Assembly: GCF_963855985.1 (NCBI RefSeq)
Contig: NC_087092.1
Location: 6,448,001 to 6,512,000, forward strand
Length of the DNA stretch: 64,000 nucleotides
Direction: 5' to 3'
Source of the DNA: Ostrinia nubilalis
Taxonomy: Eukaryota; Arthropoda; Insecta; Lepidoptera; Crambidae
The position numbers were made by a program, and so were the translations under genes. The notes under the pieces were generated by a model. The model was not told the origin of the DNA, did no database searches, and saw only the letters and a list, made by a program, of their open reading frames with translations. Below, piece after piece: positions 24,275-35,285 of this stretch. How positions within the stretch are numbered: position 1 is the stretch's first letter; each line of letters begins with the position of its first letter.

Positions 24275-24610
24275 TACAGCATCGGCCAAGCTGTGAAATA
24301 TGACAACTGAAATACGCTTCTAACTTCTCCATTTTTGGGGTCCCACTCTTGAATACCTTGAGCTGTGCCGTGTCAGCCTTGTATCCTGTGAAGCCTACAA
24401 GCCGTATCGGCCGGTCAAATATAAAAATGCTTCTAAATTCTAAGTTTTTGGGGTCCCGGTTTCGAGTATCATAAAGGGTTAACTGTGACAGTGTTACTAG
24501 TGAAATTAGACGTTTTGAACAGTATTGCCAAGCCGATAAACCGTAAACTAAAGACAAGAAGTGAACGGTCTAAATTCTTAATTTTTGGGTTGCCACATTT
24601 GCCTAATTTA
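24275..24610 (+). repeat. Degenerate tandem array, about 120-bp period
   Basis: Three diverged units begin near 24276, 24401 and 24521. Each carries a GCATCGGCC or GTATCGGCC-like start, then TTCTAAATTCT-like, TTTTTGGGGTCCC-like and TCGAATACCTT-like blocks in the same order. The minus-strand frame across it (24174-24557) is a by-product. Confidence 0.55.
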
Positions 24611-26298
24611 AACATTATGATGCCTACATTGCCACCTATTTATGTAGGACAAGTCATACAATACTTTTATTTTCTATCCTTCGGCTGAATTTAAAAAAAT
24701 AGTACAATTATATATTTTTAATAAAAATAAGAACATACGGAACCCTTACAATATGATTCTTGAGTCAGAATTGTCCGATTTTTAATAGTTGACTTCACGC
24801 GGCCACCCCAGGACGATCCGTCGTGACTTGCGTTTTTATTACAAATATCGGACACAAAAATTTGATTTATCTCAGTATTGCACGTAGTATTGTTTCTTGT
24901 GAGCCGGGTTATTCTGTTCCTGTCAGAATATCGTATATCAAAAGTCGCATGTAATGCAAGAATTGTGGCGGTTTCAGCATACTTTTGGCTGGAAGTTATT
25001 TGCGGATTCTTCTATTTGTATGTTAGGGTTCTTGTCAAGTGTATGAATCATCATATGAGGGTTAAGTAGGTACACACTACAAAACAGAAAACTCAAAATG
25101 CGTCTCCTGAAAATAATAGTCATTTTGATTAAATGGACTACTGTATGCAAATTGTTGCAGAAGGTAACTATTGATAGGTTCTTAAAATCTAACATTTTTC
25201 CTTTAAAAACATTACGTACATTTCTGTTTTTTTAATTTTGTAATACCATGAAATACTTATACTTTCAAGATTAAAATAATTTTCATCAGCTAAACATTCA
25301 ACAATGTTTTATTTTACTCCCAAAAGCCTTACAAGTAACAAAAACCAACACAAACACTATTTAGTTTAGTCAAAGAACATGTATGGCATGCGTCGAGCGG
25401 GCCGCCATAATGTGTGTACTCGTACGTCGACAGTCGATATTGACTTTGATAAACGAGGTAGTCAGTGTCACCGAACAAGGAGCTACGTCATTGGTGCACT
25501 GCGGCTCAATCTTACCCCTGTTTACACACCATCCGCGTAGTTTTTATGACTACTAACGTGATATTACGCCAACGAGAGTGCTTATGGTAGTCCTTTATTT
25601 GTTTGATACGGTTTATAACGCAAGTATTGTGAGGCGATCGCCCACGTGGTTACGCAGCGGTGACGTAATCGGCAGGTGACTGCGGATTTTTGTTGATTAA
25701 TAAAATATGTTTTCGATTGAATGTTATTATAAAACGCTTCATGACTAATTTTCAAGAACTAATAATGGTACTGGAATAAAACGCAGCGTATGTTATTACA
25801 GAGTTAAGCCAATCTCTGTCCCATTGAAAAAACGCGGAGCTTTTAAGTTACATACAAAAACACGCATTTTAGGCATAGTAAAATTTTATTTGAAAAAAAA
25901 AAACTATTAGGGCAAAAAAGCCAGTTTCAGTTTCATAATTTTATTTCGTTGTTAAATAAAAATGAAATATTTTTCTAGTGTAAGGTAAGTAAGTGTGCAA
26001 GAAGACTTAGGCAATGTTCTATTTTAGTTTATTTATAACACTATTTCTTTTAAATCATTTACGAGTATACCCAACGCGATGCGTTGTTTCCATTTATCGT
26101 ACCTACTTGAATCAGCCGCCATTAAAATATGAAAGCGTGCCAATTCAGACCATCCCTTCGTTATAGACCGGTCGGTGCTACTCGTGAAGTGAATTTACAT
26201 AGCACGTCAATCTAAGCACTAAGGTATCTTAAAGTAGTTGTAATAAGGTTGAATTTGGAACAAAAATGTATAGTCTGATGTGCTCTGTACTAGCTGAT

Positions 26299-26370
26299 AG
26301 CATTTGCATAATATCGCTCTCGATACACCTAGGGCTTATTAGCCCCATTGATCGGCTTACGATATCGGCT
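26299..26370 (+). promoter_or_regulatory. POU-octamer module, copy 1
   Basis: AGCATTTGCATAATATCG followed about 48 bp from its start by ATTGATCGGCTT. ATTTGCAT is the canonical POU-domain octamer. The same pair of words recurs at 27839. Enhancer function is inference. Confidence 0.25.
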
Positions 26371-27838
26371 AATATTACAGAAACAGTATGGCCAAGGCAT
26401 CAATTTCGGACGCTATCATCAAGCATAGTGTGGGGTTATGGAATATTATTCAAATACTACGCAAATTTATATTGAAGTAGGTGCAAGAGTACTTATTAGG
26501 TTTAGAGTAGTCTACAGTATAGTTTTACTTGTAAAACACCAATGTAGCAATGCTGATTCCAAAAAAAATCTTAATAGCAAAAGTTATGAAACGTGTAATT
26601 CCTCAATTCCTCTTTAATAGACCTACTTTTTTACTTTGTGATTACTTTTCATTTTGTATTTAATACTAAGTATACCTTTCGTCACTGTTGCGTGAGTATA
26701 AATAATTTTCTAAATAAACGACCGTAAGATTAAAGAAATCTTTAAAAGAGGGTTGCCTAATTCTGGTTTAATTCATTATCATTCCTTACAAAAGCTCCCA
26801 ATAACAAAAGCCCAAAAACTCTTTTCTCGAGTCCTGTTAATTTTCCGGTCAACTAACAAAGCTTTTCAATACGTCTCCCAAAAATACGTGCCGGCTCTTC
26901 CAAAGTCAAGCCAACTGCCAACAGTGTCAAATGTAACAAAGTTCGGCCAAAGCTCACCTCTAAATTCAACAAATGAATTCCATATTGCAGCGAAAAATAT
27001 TTTTGTCCAATTTTTCGGACACTACCACGTATTAAGAGCTGCGTACATTCAGTTAATGTTTGGCAATGGTTGTGAAAATTATGTTATTCGCTGTACTGTT
27101 TGTTTGTAGTTTTAGATATTTTACGTGTATTACGTAATTATAACATTGAATGTAACATTTTCCACGCATATTATGTTGAAATAATTTTGAAGGATTTTGG
27201 TTTATTTTAGAGAAGAGGTCCAGGTGAAAATAACATGGAGTGAATTTTTAATCGGGGGCAGTCATGTGGTTAATACATTTTGTGATAGTCTGAAATCCAC
27301 GGTGGAAAATCTAGTAATTTTATCTATATTGAAGTGTTAGGCCTAAACTGAAATACGAGTATATTCTGTGAATCAGAGGTGCAGTCTCAGTTTAGAGAAT
27401 ATTATTCTCTCTCAAACATTTTAAATGGTCGAACTCAAACTGCATATGTCCATGGCCATTAGTAGGACATAGAATAATCATAGGATTTGAACCGACAGGA
27501 CCGGTAGAGTCAGACAAAAAATACATTGTGAATTCAAAATCTGCATGGCAATAAAAATGTTATGACATTCTTACTAAATTTTATTGTTATAACGTTTTAT
27601 GAATTTACTAGGTTTTTATTTACATTTAAACATTGTTAGATATTAATTTAAAACAAACGTGAAATGACACGCTTTTGCAAACTATAAATTCTATTTTTTA
27701 TTTTCGTAACTCATTCCAATTTCCACTACCAACTGAATAAATGTAAAAAATATTTCTTTCAATAGATATTCAGGGTCATTTTGATCTCCAAACGTATTGG
27801 GATCGTAAACTACCGACCATTATAACCTCCCAAATAAA

Positions 27839-27925
27839 CGTAAGCATTTGCATAATATCGAAACGTCAGCAATACGGATCCTGGGAGCTAATTATCGTAA
27901 TTGATCGGCTTCCCGCTAGTTCGGA
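27839..27925 (+). promoter_or_regulatory. POU-octamer module, copy 2
   Basis: The same AGCATTTGCATAATATCG and, about 57 bp on, ATTGATCGGCTT. A further ATTTGCATTAATTA (27948-27961) combines an octamer with a homeodomain-type TAATTA core. It lies in an island of balanced base composition. Confidence 0.25.
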
Positions 27926-28189
27926 ATCAATCGCACGTCCATCGTTGATTTGCATTAATTACCGAACCGTCACATATCGCCTAGAGCAGGAGCCAGTGAA
28001 CGACCTTCATCATTTTATAAAAGCTGGAAGTCTGTCAGCACGTGCTCCCAATAGAGGTACTAACGTTAGATCATCATGAAGTTTGGGTCATTGGCCAAAG
28101 GGCAGCTACCCTAAAATGCTAATCTGGCAAGGGGTTGGAAAGGCTGATGAGGAAATATTATCTACTTAATTATTTCCGGTACATTCATC

Positions 28190-28340
28190 ATCATCATCAT
28201 TTCAGCCACAGGACATCCACGTCCACTGCTGAACATAGGATTTTTCCACATCGCCCGGTGGCCTGCATCCAGCGCCTTCCTACCTTTATGAGGTCGTTGG
28301 TCCACCTTGCGTAGGTGGACGTCCAACGCTGCGTTTTCTG
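28190..28340 (-). mobile_element. RTE LINE 3' end with (ATG)n tail
   Basis: The minus strand carries a diverged version of the LINE C-terminus and ends GGCTGAAATGATGATGATG. A simple-repeat 3' tail is characteristic of RTE elements. The frame is degraded and the 5' part is lost. It differs enough from the 2586 copy to be another subfamily. Confidence 0.65.
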
Positions 28341-31300
28341 GTACGTGATTATACTTCAGAACCTTGCTGCTCAATCGGCCATCAGTTCGACGTACGGTAT
28401 ATTCATTAGACAGTGATTTTACTTACATTTACCCAAAGCCACGATAACCCAAACTTCATAATCTTCGAACGTTCTTAACTGCGCACAGAAAAACTTTCAA
28501 CTTTAATAAAATAACGAAAGCCTGGCTCTTAGTCCAGCCCGTTCATTGCAAATTATTTTGATGGACCCCGCGCTCGATTATGAAAACCCTATTGTCGTTC
28601 AATTGAAGGCTTTCAGTCAAGCAAACGCGTAGGTAATGAAAGGTTGATATTAGTCATTACGTGATCGATGACACCGGCGTTTTATAAAATAACTAGTGCT
28701 TAGCCGTTTAATCCAGTCAATTAGGTTGCCACTTTTTATTGATGCAAATATGACTTGTGTTTTTTCTTTTTTATTGCAGTGACTATTGTTCGTTTTGTAA
28801 TTAACTTGCTCATAGCAAACGTATTTCTAAAAATTACTAAGTATTTGCCATACAATATGCAAAAAAACTTAAAAGTAAAAAGAACATACAAGTACTTTCA
28901 AAGTTCCTGGAATTTTCATTTGTAATAACCCGATAAAAGAATTTAACTTCAAATTTAACTGGACAATTTACTTCAATTCTCCAGCATCCACATTCGAAAA
29001 CACCCAGTTAATATTATAGGTAGCTAATACCTTCTATCTCGAAACAACATCGCAAACAACGGAGGCTCCGTTTCAAAACATACAACTTTGACATCTGCCA
29101 AACCAAAACAAACACAATCCAGCGGAAGGCGGCGGTACACACCCGACTTAAATCAAATAACTGTATTGCTTTTAGCTTTGTAAAGCTTCAAGTGCAATAC
29201 CGTCGGTGGCGGATGTTACCCGCTCGTAGTCTGTAGTCTATGATATTGGTCTCCGCCCTTTACATGTAGCGGGGTACGCGACAGCACGCCACGGGTACCC
29301 TCGCTGCCACCGCCCGCTCTCTAAGACGCCGCAGCCGTGACGAGCGACCTAACTGCTCCGGTTTATCCCTTTAATTGCCTTTTTTCTGGAAACCGGCTTT
29401 AAATACCCCCGCCATATCTCCTCACGTCGCAATTACGGAGACGTCTTATGATAAATCTCCCGTAATTTGCATGAGATAGCATACGCTCTCAACTTTCACG
29501 CGAAGCTTCCTACTCTTGTCGTTTATTACGTTAGGGAACGTTTCCAAGACTGAGAATGAGCTATTTAACTGCTAACTAGATAACGTTAACTATTCGGGCG
29601 ACTCTTTCATAATTGGGCGTGTTTTTGTGAGTTTTCAACCGGAACAGGTGATTTGAGGGAGACAATTTTCGAGCGACTTGCAAAATAACAATTTTAAGTC
29701 GGATGCCCCTTCATACAATTTCTCCGTGCGGAAATAAGACGGTAAGAGGCAAACAAAACAGACGGCACAATCTCCGTGTTGCAACGTGGCGAATCGGCCG
29801 ACACCCCAAGGCTGCTCCGGCAATCTCGCCATTTTTTCCTGGTTGCCGAGCCACGGCACAAATTGTAGCGTCAGCGCACCGCCCTGCTGCTGCAGACTGC
29901 GACGGGAATATTTGTCGAACGATGCGCCAAAACATCCCATCGCAATCGCACGGAAAAATTATTCGCCGCTAGATTGCTACTCTGCTTTTTGAAGGTGCAT
30001 TTACTTTTGCACGTTGAGTTTTATATTTTACGGAATATGAGGCTAGAGATTGTATTATCTTGTTGGCAAGCCTTTCAATGCAGTTTCTCATTTCATTTCA
30101 ATGCGAATAAGTGAAACGAATATTTTTAACGAGTTTGGTGGAAATAAGCCTAATTGGAAAGAATAAAACGTAAAGCGGAGTTGCGAGTTTTATCTTATAT
30201 CTCAATTGGTAGGAAGTAGAGTCAAAGGAGTGCATAATAAATTACAATATCGTTTTCTATTTTAAATGTCTTACATTCAAAGTTTTAATTTTAGTTATGT
30301 ACAGGGTATAAAAAACGTAACTTATGTAAATCTGAAAGTCTGGCCATTACGTAAAATATTTTCAGAAATTAATGACATACAAATACCTGCCTTGTTATGC
30401 ATAAAAAACATACTTAGTTAGATTTAGACATAATTAATTAACTCGTACTTAGTTTAGAGGCAGATATGGGAAATGTTAACAAACAAATTGAAAGGAATTT
30501 CAGTTTAGAGTGAAAATAATAATATAAGACGCCATCGTACTCGTATTAGTCCATGAAAGATTCTTTAGTGCGTACCTATATTTTGGTACGGATGCTAAAA
30601 AGACGTACAGGAGTGGAAAATCATAAATATTTTTACAGATCGTCTCACCGACGAGACTAAAATTGCCGACAAATTTTCCGAAGTCACCAAGACGTTGAAA
30701 AATCTGTTTCAGTTTTCTCAACGGTCGTTCCAGACATTTTCCAAGAAGGTAGTGGTCGATAAACTTATTACCTGCAGAAATGATCGCCACCGCCGAGGGC
30801 GGGCTCTACCAATGACATGTCATTATTAGCAACTCCTCGAGAAATACTCGAACAAGCAACTTCGTGCTATAACCACTGAAGTTAGAACTTAAACTTGCAT
30901 ATGCACTTCAAAGGCATTGCAAAGAAATTAATGACTAGCATAATAAGATGTTTGGCGATATAATCGTGTAATGGTAACTTCGCGTAGATGATTAAAACGT
31001 TAAGTAGTAAAACGTAAGGAACGTTCCTGAATAGGTACAGTCAGCGTCAAATAGTTCGTGACACCCAAAATAGCCAAAAAGTTCGCAACAAGTCTTTGTT
31101 GCAATTGGAATAAGGTTTTGTTGTCGTCAACTTTTTAGCCACTTTACAATGTTAATAGACATAATGACACCACCAATTAGATAAAGTACTTACTTTTTAA
31201 AAAACTGTCAAAGACTCTCCCATACATTTTATATGGCAATACAAGGAAGTGAGGTCAAAATAGTCTCAATTAAACTACTTTTTTCCAGCAACCAAAAATC

Positions 31301-31539
31301 TTAATTTATGAATCAGAATGAAGTGTCTTTTTAAAAAAGTTGTGATTTCGAATTATTGAGGAATGGTTTCAAATAGTCTATTAGGATATTTTATCTCAAA
31401 ACTCAAATATTCGAGTTGCGATCCAAGCCAATTAAAACATTAATAGTTTCCCAATACATTTCGTTCTGCACCGTTAATACTGAGAAAACAGAACTAGACG
31501 TGTTTAAAAACCGAAGAGCCCACCTCTCCAATTAATTTC
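28341..31539. other. AT-rich non-coding stretch
   Basis: No supported gene. A strong acceptor-like TTTTTTATTGCAG at 28767-28779 is followed by 47 open codons in AT-rich DNA. The block 29700-29990 is GC-richer and open on both strands without a recognisable product. A 96-codon minus-strand frame at 30500-30790 is not recognised. Confidence 0.35.
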
Positions 31540-31655
31540 ATTACGGGGCCGTGTTCAATTAGAATGCTACAGTGCAATAATGCGCTCGTACCCGCCGCAG
31601 GTGATAATATATCAGGGCAAAACCAGTGTCAATATCTCCCCGATCCAGTTGGGTT
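31540..31655 (+). repeat. Local triplicated module, copy A
   Basis: Carries GCCGTGTTCAATTAGAATGC, then CAGTGCAATAATGCGC, GGTGATAATA and CAGTGTCAATATC. Copies B (32363) and C (33501) have the same words in the same order and strand. Confidence 0.6.
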
Positions 31656-32362
31656 TTCCGCACACAATTACTCGGTTTTTCTTTTAATCATTCCATTATT
31701 CTTCGAATGAAATTAAATTTTCGTATCCTCGATAAATACGGTATATTTTTTTTATCTATTGGATTTTCCCACGCAATTTTCGAAAGTTGGTAAAAGAAAC
31801 AGATCAGATGATTAGTTTCTTGCAGATGCAATTACAGAAGAATAATCACAAATCGATACATCTTACTTAGCTATAATATTCGTTTTGTTCAGATATTGGC
31901 AAATTTGTAATATAAAACAAAAAAGATTCAAGTACAAAAAAAAATCCTCTATCTTCTCAACTGACAGCTTGGATTATGTAAATTACGCTAAAAGATGAAA
32001 GTCTACTTACAGCCCAATAAAAAAAAAGACATTGATGTGAGACAATATTTACAAATGATGATGATGGTTATATTTGCAAATGATGATGATCTTTTTTTTT
32101 GACATTTTTTTTTAAATTATTTTTTTGTTTCTCTCAAAACTCAATAAAAGTAACTTAATAATAACTTAACATCCAATTAAAAAAAAACATTGATTCTGGT
32201 AGCAAAATACCAGTTAAAAAAAAACTTACAGCCCAGTTACAATCGTCAATAAGAATCCAGCAATCAAAGATCATCGAGAATTAGATAGATAGCAACATTA
32301 AGTATATCTCATAGACATATTGAGAGACATTATTTATGTGACAATAGACCTTTCTCTCTTTC

Positions 32363-32465
32363 ATTACAGTGCCGTGTCCAATTAGACTGCTCAGTGCAAT
32401 AATGCGCCTGCCTCGGGTGATAATAGATCAGAGCATCTACGAGTATGTCAATATCCCCTATAGAG
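32363..32465 (+). repeat. Local triplicated module, copy B
   Basis: TGCCGTGTCCAATTAGACTG, CAGTGCAATAATGCGC, GGTGATAATAGATCAG and GTCAATATC match copy A in order. It is preceded by an acceptor-like CTTTCATTACAG. Confidence 0.6.
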
Positions 32466-32529
32466 CTTTGCCTGATCGGTATACTTTTATTAAAATGACT
32501 GTACGACATTTTATGTTGAAATTTTTCTT

Positions 32530-32653
32530 AGGCTGTGTTGCACCATCATATTTTTACTTTTACAAACGTCAAAAATCTGTCTAACTCCGTACAAAATACA
32601 TCGGTTATCGTTTGATATAGATAAAGTTAAAGTTAGGAGGTGCAACTCCGCCT
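32530..32653. mobile_element. AGGCTGAGTTGCACC-family MITE
   Basis: Starts AGGCTGTGTTGCACC and ends GGTGCAACTCCGCCT, imperfect terminal inverted repeats about 124 bp apart, with CATCGGTTATCG between. Confidence 0.7.
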
Positions 32654-32668
32654 AAGCAGTAAATTAAA

Positions 32669-33153
32669 TCTATATACTTATAATAAATCTGTAGAGAGGT
32701 CAATTCTGTACATGAAATATATTTTCAAAATAACTATCAGGGGGTGATTAGTGATCGATACTGATGCCAAAAATGCAATCAGTAAAATTTTTGTCTGTCT
32801 GTATGTCACTTATAGAAACAAAAACCACTTGACGGATTTTAACTAAACTTGGTACAATTATTCTTCATACTCCTGGTCAGGTTATAGTATACTAAAGAAT
32901 TCCCACGGGAACGGGAATTAGCGGGAAAATCCTTTTGTATGAATAATTTAAACCGCTTAAGTTAGACGCTTGAAATTTGGCATGCAGGTATCTTAGTAAA
33001 TTCAAAGCTTAGTTACAACAGGATATTGCAAAATTCCCACGGGAACGGGAGTTAGCGGGAAAAACACATTTGTATGAAAAAATCTAAACCGCGTAAGATA
33101 GATGAAGGGGGTAAAAGGGGATCCACGCGTACGAAGTCGCGGGCGGCCACTAG
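32669..33153 (+). mobile_element. Complete non-autonomous Helitron, 485 bp
   Basis: Begins TCTATATACTTATAATAAAT directly after an A and ends ACGAAGTCGCGGGCGGCCA then CTAG directly before a T. Insertion between A and T, a 5' TC and a 3' CTAG are the defining Helitron features. It codes for nothing; a Rep/helicase supplied elsewhere would be needed. Its interior has a duplicated phrase TTCCCACGGGAACGGGA near 32900 and 33035. The 3' end recurs at 3082-3270. Confidence 0.75.
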
Positions 33154-33500
33154 TAGCTAATAAAAGTTTAAAATCAAACTTTTTCAAGAGGTGGAAGTCC
33201 ATAATATATTCTAATTTCTTTGATTGAATAAATTAAATCTTAGAATACTTAATAATTCTATTTATATTGACACAGGCTGTATTTATAAAAGAAACTTGAT
33301 TCAAATTGACAGCTAAACTACTATGAAAAAATTAACAAAATACCTAAATCGATTCCCCCGATAATTATAACTAGACAGCAATCAAATTAAAAAGTAAACG
33401 AGCAACATCTCTTAAAAAAAATATTGAACAAATGATCATCTTTCATAATGGGCGAGCTCGCCGGACTTATTGGACAGCTCTCCGATGTGTCAATTCATTA
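33154..33500. other. AT-rich non-coding stretch
   Basis: Nothing supported. Confidence 0.5.
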
Positions 33501-33590
33501 ATTACGACCGTGTTCAATTAGAATGCTACAGTGGAATCGACTGGAAACAAATCAGTGTAAAACAGTGTCAATATCATCGTGATTAGAGTT
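33501..33590 (+). repeat. Local triplicated module, copy C
   Basis: ACCGTGTTCAATTAGAATGC, TACAGTGGAAT and CAGTGTCAATATC align with copy A. The middle block is diverged. Confidence 0.55.
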
Positions 33591-34533
33591 TATTATTGCG
33601 GATGCTTTGATAGGGTTCCATAGGCATTGGGAGCCAATAGAACCTTAATTGCTTTGAGGTCTTTCTTTGTAGCTATTTGTTTCATGAGTGGTTAAAGTAA
33701 ACAGTTAAAACATTCACACAATGTGTATGGAAAAGAACCTAAATCCGCACTTATCCAGTCTATCTTGATGATGTAGAGTCGATAGTACATCAGATACTTT
33801 TGTTGAAAAATAGTCTCTTTTACGACTACATAAGATGCCACAGTATTTAGCGTGACGTGCTAAAATTTGAAAATCGAAACGAAACAAATGAATAGTGGAA
33901 AAATAAATTAGAAAAGAATTTAAACAATTGAACATCAGAATATAAAGTGCAGATCGAAATCAAGCAAAAACAAATGACGAAACACTTTTTGTTTCTTTCT
34001 TTGATTTTCCATACTCGTAGATGAATAAAAAACAAATGAAGATAGGGCAAATCGATTGTGGTCAAATACCTGCTCTGTTGTGAATATTATTATGTTTAAA
34101 AAGAAAAGAAAAAAAAAAGATAGGAAAGAATCTTTTTTTTCATTTTCTTTTGTTTTTAACATTCACAATTTTATGACAAGCTAATGATGAGCATAAAACG
34201 TGTCAGTATCGAGGTGTGATCCGTGTCGGAGGGCGGGCGGCCATCATGCGCGATGACAACCCATTAACCTACGTAGTTGGGGCTATTACCCAAGCAATGT
34301 AGAAGCGATCAATAACAATTTGTTCTAGAAACGGATCTCTTTGAAAAAAAATGGCCCCTTAAGTACATAGGTACTTCAAACCTGTGATTAGTCCTAAATT
34401 AGACATTCAGCCCAATTAGAATGGAAGATTGACTTCAAATCGAATAATTTTGAGTATAATTTTTATTACGTAGGTACTTAATTAAAGTTAAGTAGAGACC
34501 ACCTGCATATTTTGGTGAAACATTTTTTAAGTA
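33591..34533. other. AT-rich non-coding stretch
   Basis: Nothing supported. Minus-strand frames of 70-75 codons here are phenylalanine-rich products of A-rich DNA. Confidence 0.5.
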
Positions 34534-34659
34534 AGGCTGAGTTACACAGCCTACCTTTAATCGTAACTATAACGATAACCGGTGCTTTTTGTATGGAGTC
34601 TGACAGATTTTTGGCGTTTGTTAAGGTTAAAATAAGATGGGATGGTGCAACCCAGTCTT
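34534..34659. mobile_element. AGGCTGAGTTGCACC-family MITE
   Basis: Starts AGGCTGAGTTACACAG and ends GGTGCAACCCAGTCTT. The core has CGATAACCGGTGCTTTTTG and GTATGGAGTCTGACAG. Length 126 bp, in the same orientation as the 10432 copy. Confidence 0.7.
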
Positions 34660-34884
34660 AGCCTTAAAAAATCTTATATGCAATTGTTTCACATTCTTAT
34701 GATGATCAAATTAAGTAATTAAGTTAAGTATGAAATCAAATAAGAAGATACTTTATAAAAAAATGTGGTGATTATAATCTTAATTTTTCTCCCACACAAA
34801 TAATAAGGCCGAAATATTTAACTAGCTTCGTCCTTCTGCAATTCGACCGCGTCACTGCTGACCAATTTATGTATTAATAAAATG

Positions 34885-35018
34885 ACAAAACGCGACCCGA
34901 GCGTCGGACATCATCTATCACGGCCGCCCGTCAAGTGGTCGTCGGGCGATTAAAAAAAGCCCGCTAGTGTGTATTGGGCACGTATTGGAAGAGTTCAGTA
35001 GATTATGTAATTTTTCAG
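34885..35018 (+). other. Open segment ending at a strong donor
   Basis: About 45 codons (ending IGHVLEEFSRLCNFS) are open up to CAG followed by GTAAGTACTT. A CpG-rich start (34890-34950) without an upstream acceptor could be a first exon, but the frame is not recognised. The donor is also part of the ratchet-like site listed next. These readings are alternatives. Confidence 0.2.
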
Positions 35019-35024
35019 GTAAGT
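35011..35024 (+). promoter_or_regulatory. Recursive-splice-site-like motif
   Basis: TTTTTCAG directly joined to GTAAGT on the plus strand gives a back-to-back acceptor and donor, the ratchet-point signature of long insect introns. The pyrimidine tract is short. It would fit a long plus-strand intron after the exon candidate at 16043-16151. Confidence 0.35.
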
Positions 35025-35114
35025 ACTTCTAGGAGAGAAAATGATCTACCGGTTATTTTGTAAAGTTTGGAGCCTCAATTTCACTGAATTAATTAAAACA
35101 ATCTAATAGGAAGG

Positions 35115-35242
35115 TGTTCACGACCACCTTTTTTATAAGCCTTTTACATACTTTTTTGTACCATAGATTTACCATAGATTTACATAATTATTAAGAAAAA
35201 ATAAACCAGTGTCAAACTAGCTTCTGTTTGTTTCACTCAACA
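35115..35242 (+). repeat. BEL/Pao 5' LTR
   Basis: 128 bp from TGTTCACGACC to CACTCAACA, identical to the 3' LTR. AATAAA at 35200-35205 would serve as the polyadenylation signal. CATAGATTTAC is repeated in tandem inside. Confidence 0.95.
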
Positions 35243-35247
35243 TAATT

Positions 35248-35259
35248 TGGTGTCAGAAG
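35248..35259 (+). other. BEL/Pao primer-binding site
   Basis: TGGTGTCAGAAG starts 5 nt after the LTR. Its complement, CTTCTGACACCA, matches the 3' end of a leucine tRNA including CCA, so a tRNA-Leu is the probable primer for minus-strand synthesis. Confidence 0.75.
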
Positions 35260-35285
35260 AAAAAGAAAAATATTATTATTGTAAT

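Larger units (their letters stand above)
24611..28189. other. AT-rich non-coding stretch with higher-complexity islands
   Basis: No supported gene. Islands of balanced composition lie at 25380-25690 and 27780-28020. Two related modules with octamers (26299-26370 and 27839-27925) are listed separately. Confidence 0.4.

Noticed and set aside
27440..27515. GGTTCAAATCC B-box-like word on the minus strand
   Set aside because: Isolated B box without an A box or cloverleaf; too weak to call a SINE or tRNA.
28780..28927. 47 open codons after a strong TTTTTTATTGCAG acceptor
   Set aside because: Translation is Lys/Phe/Tyr-rich as expected of random AT-rich DNA, with no polyadenylation signal close behind.
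29635..29992. Overlapping frames on both strands in a GC-richer block
   Set aside because: Open frames on both strands at once are explained by the shortage of AT-rich stops; no protein family is visible.
30500..30790. 96-codon minus-strand frame
   Set aside because: No recognisable motif, no splice or promoter context, and length compatible with chance in 64 kb.
34885..35018. A first coding exon ending at the donor at 35019
   Set aside because: No ATG or acceptor in a suitable position; the ratchet-like reading or chance is equally good, so it is kept only as a low-confidence feature.
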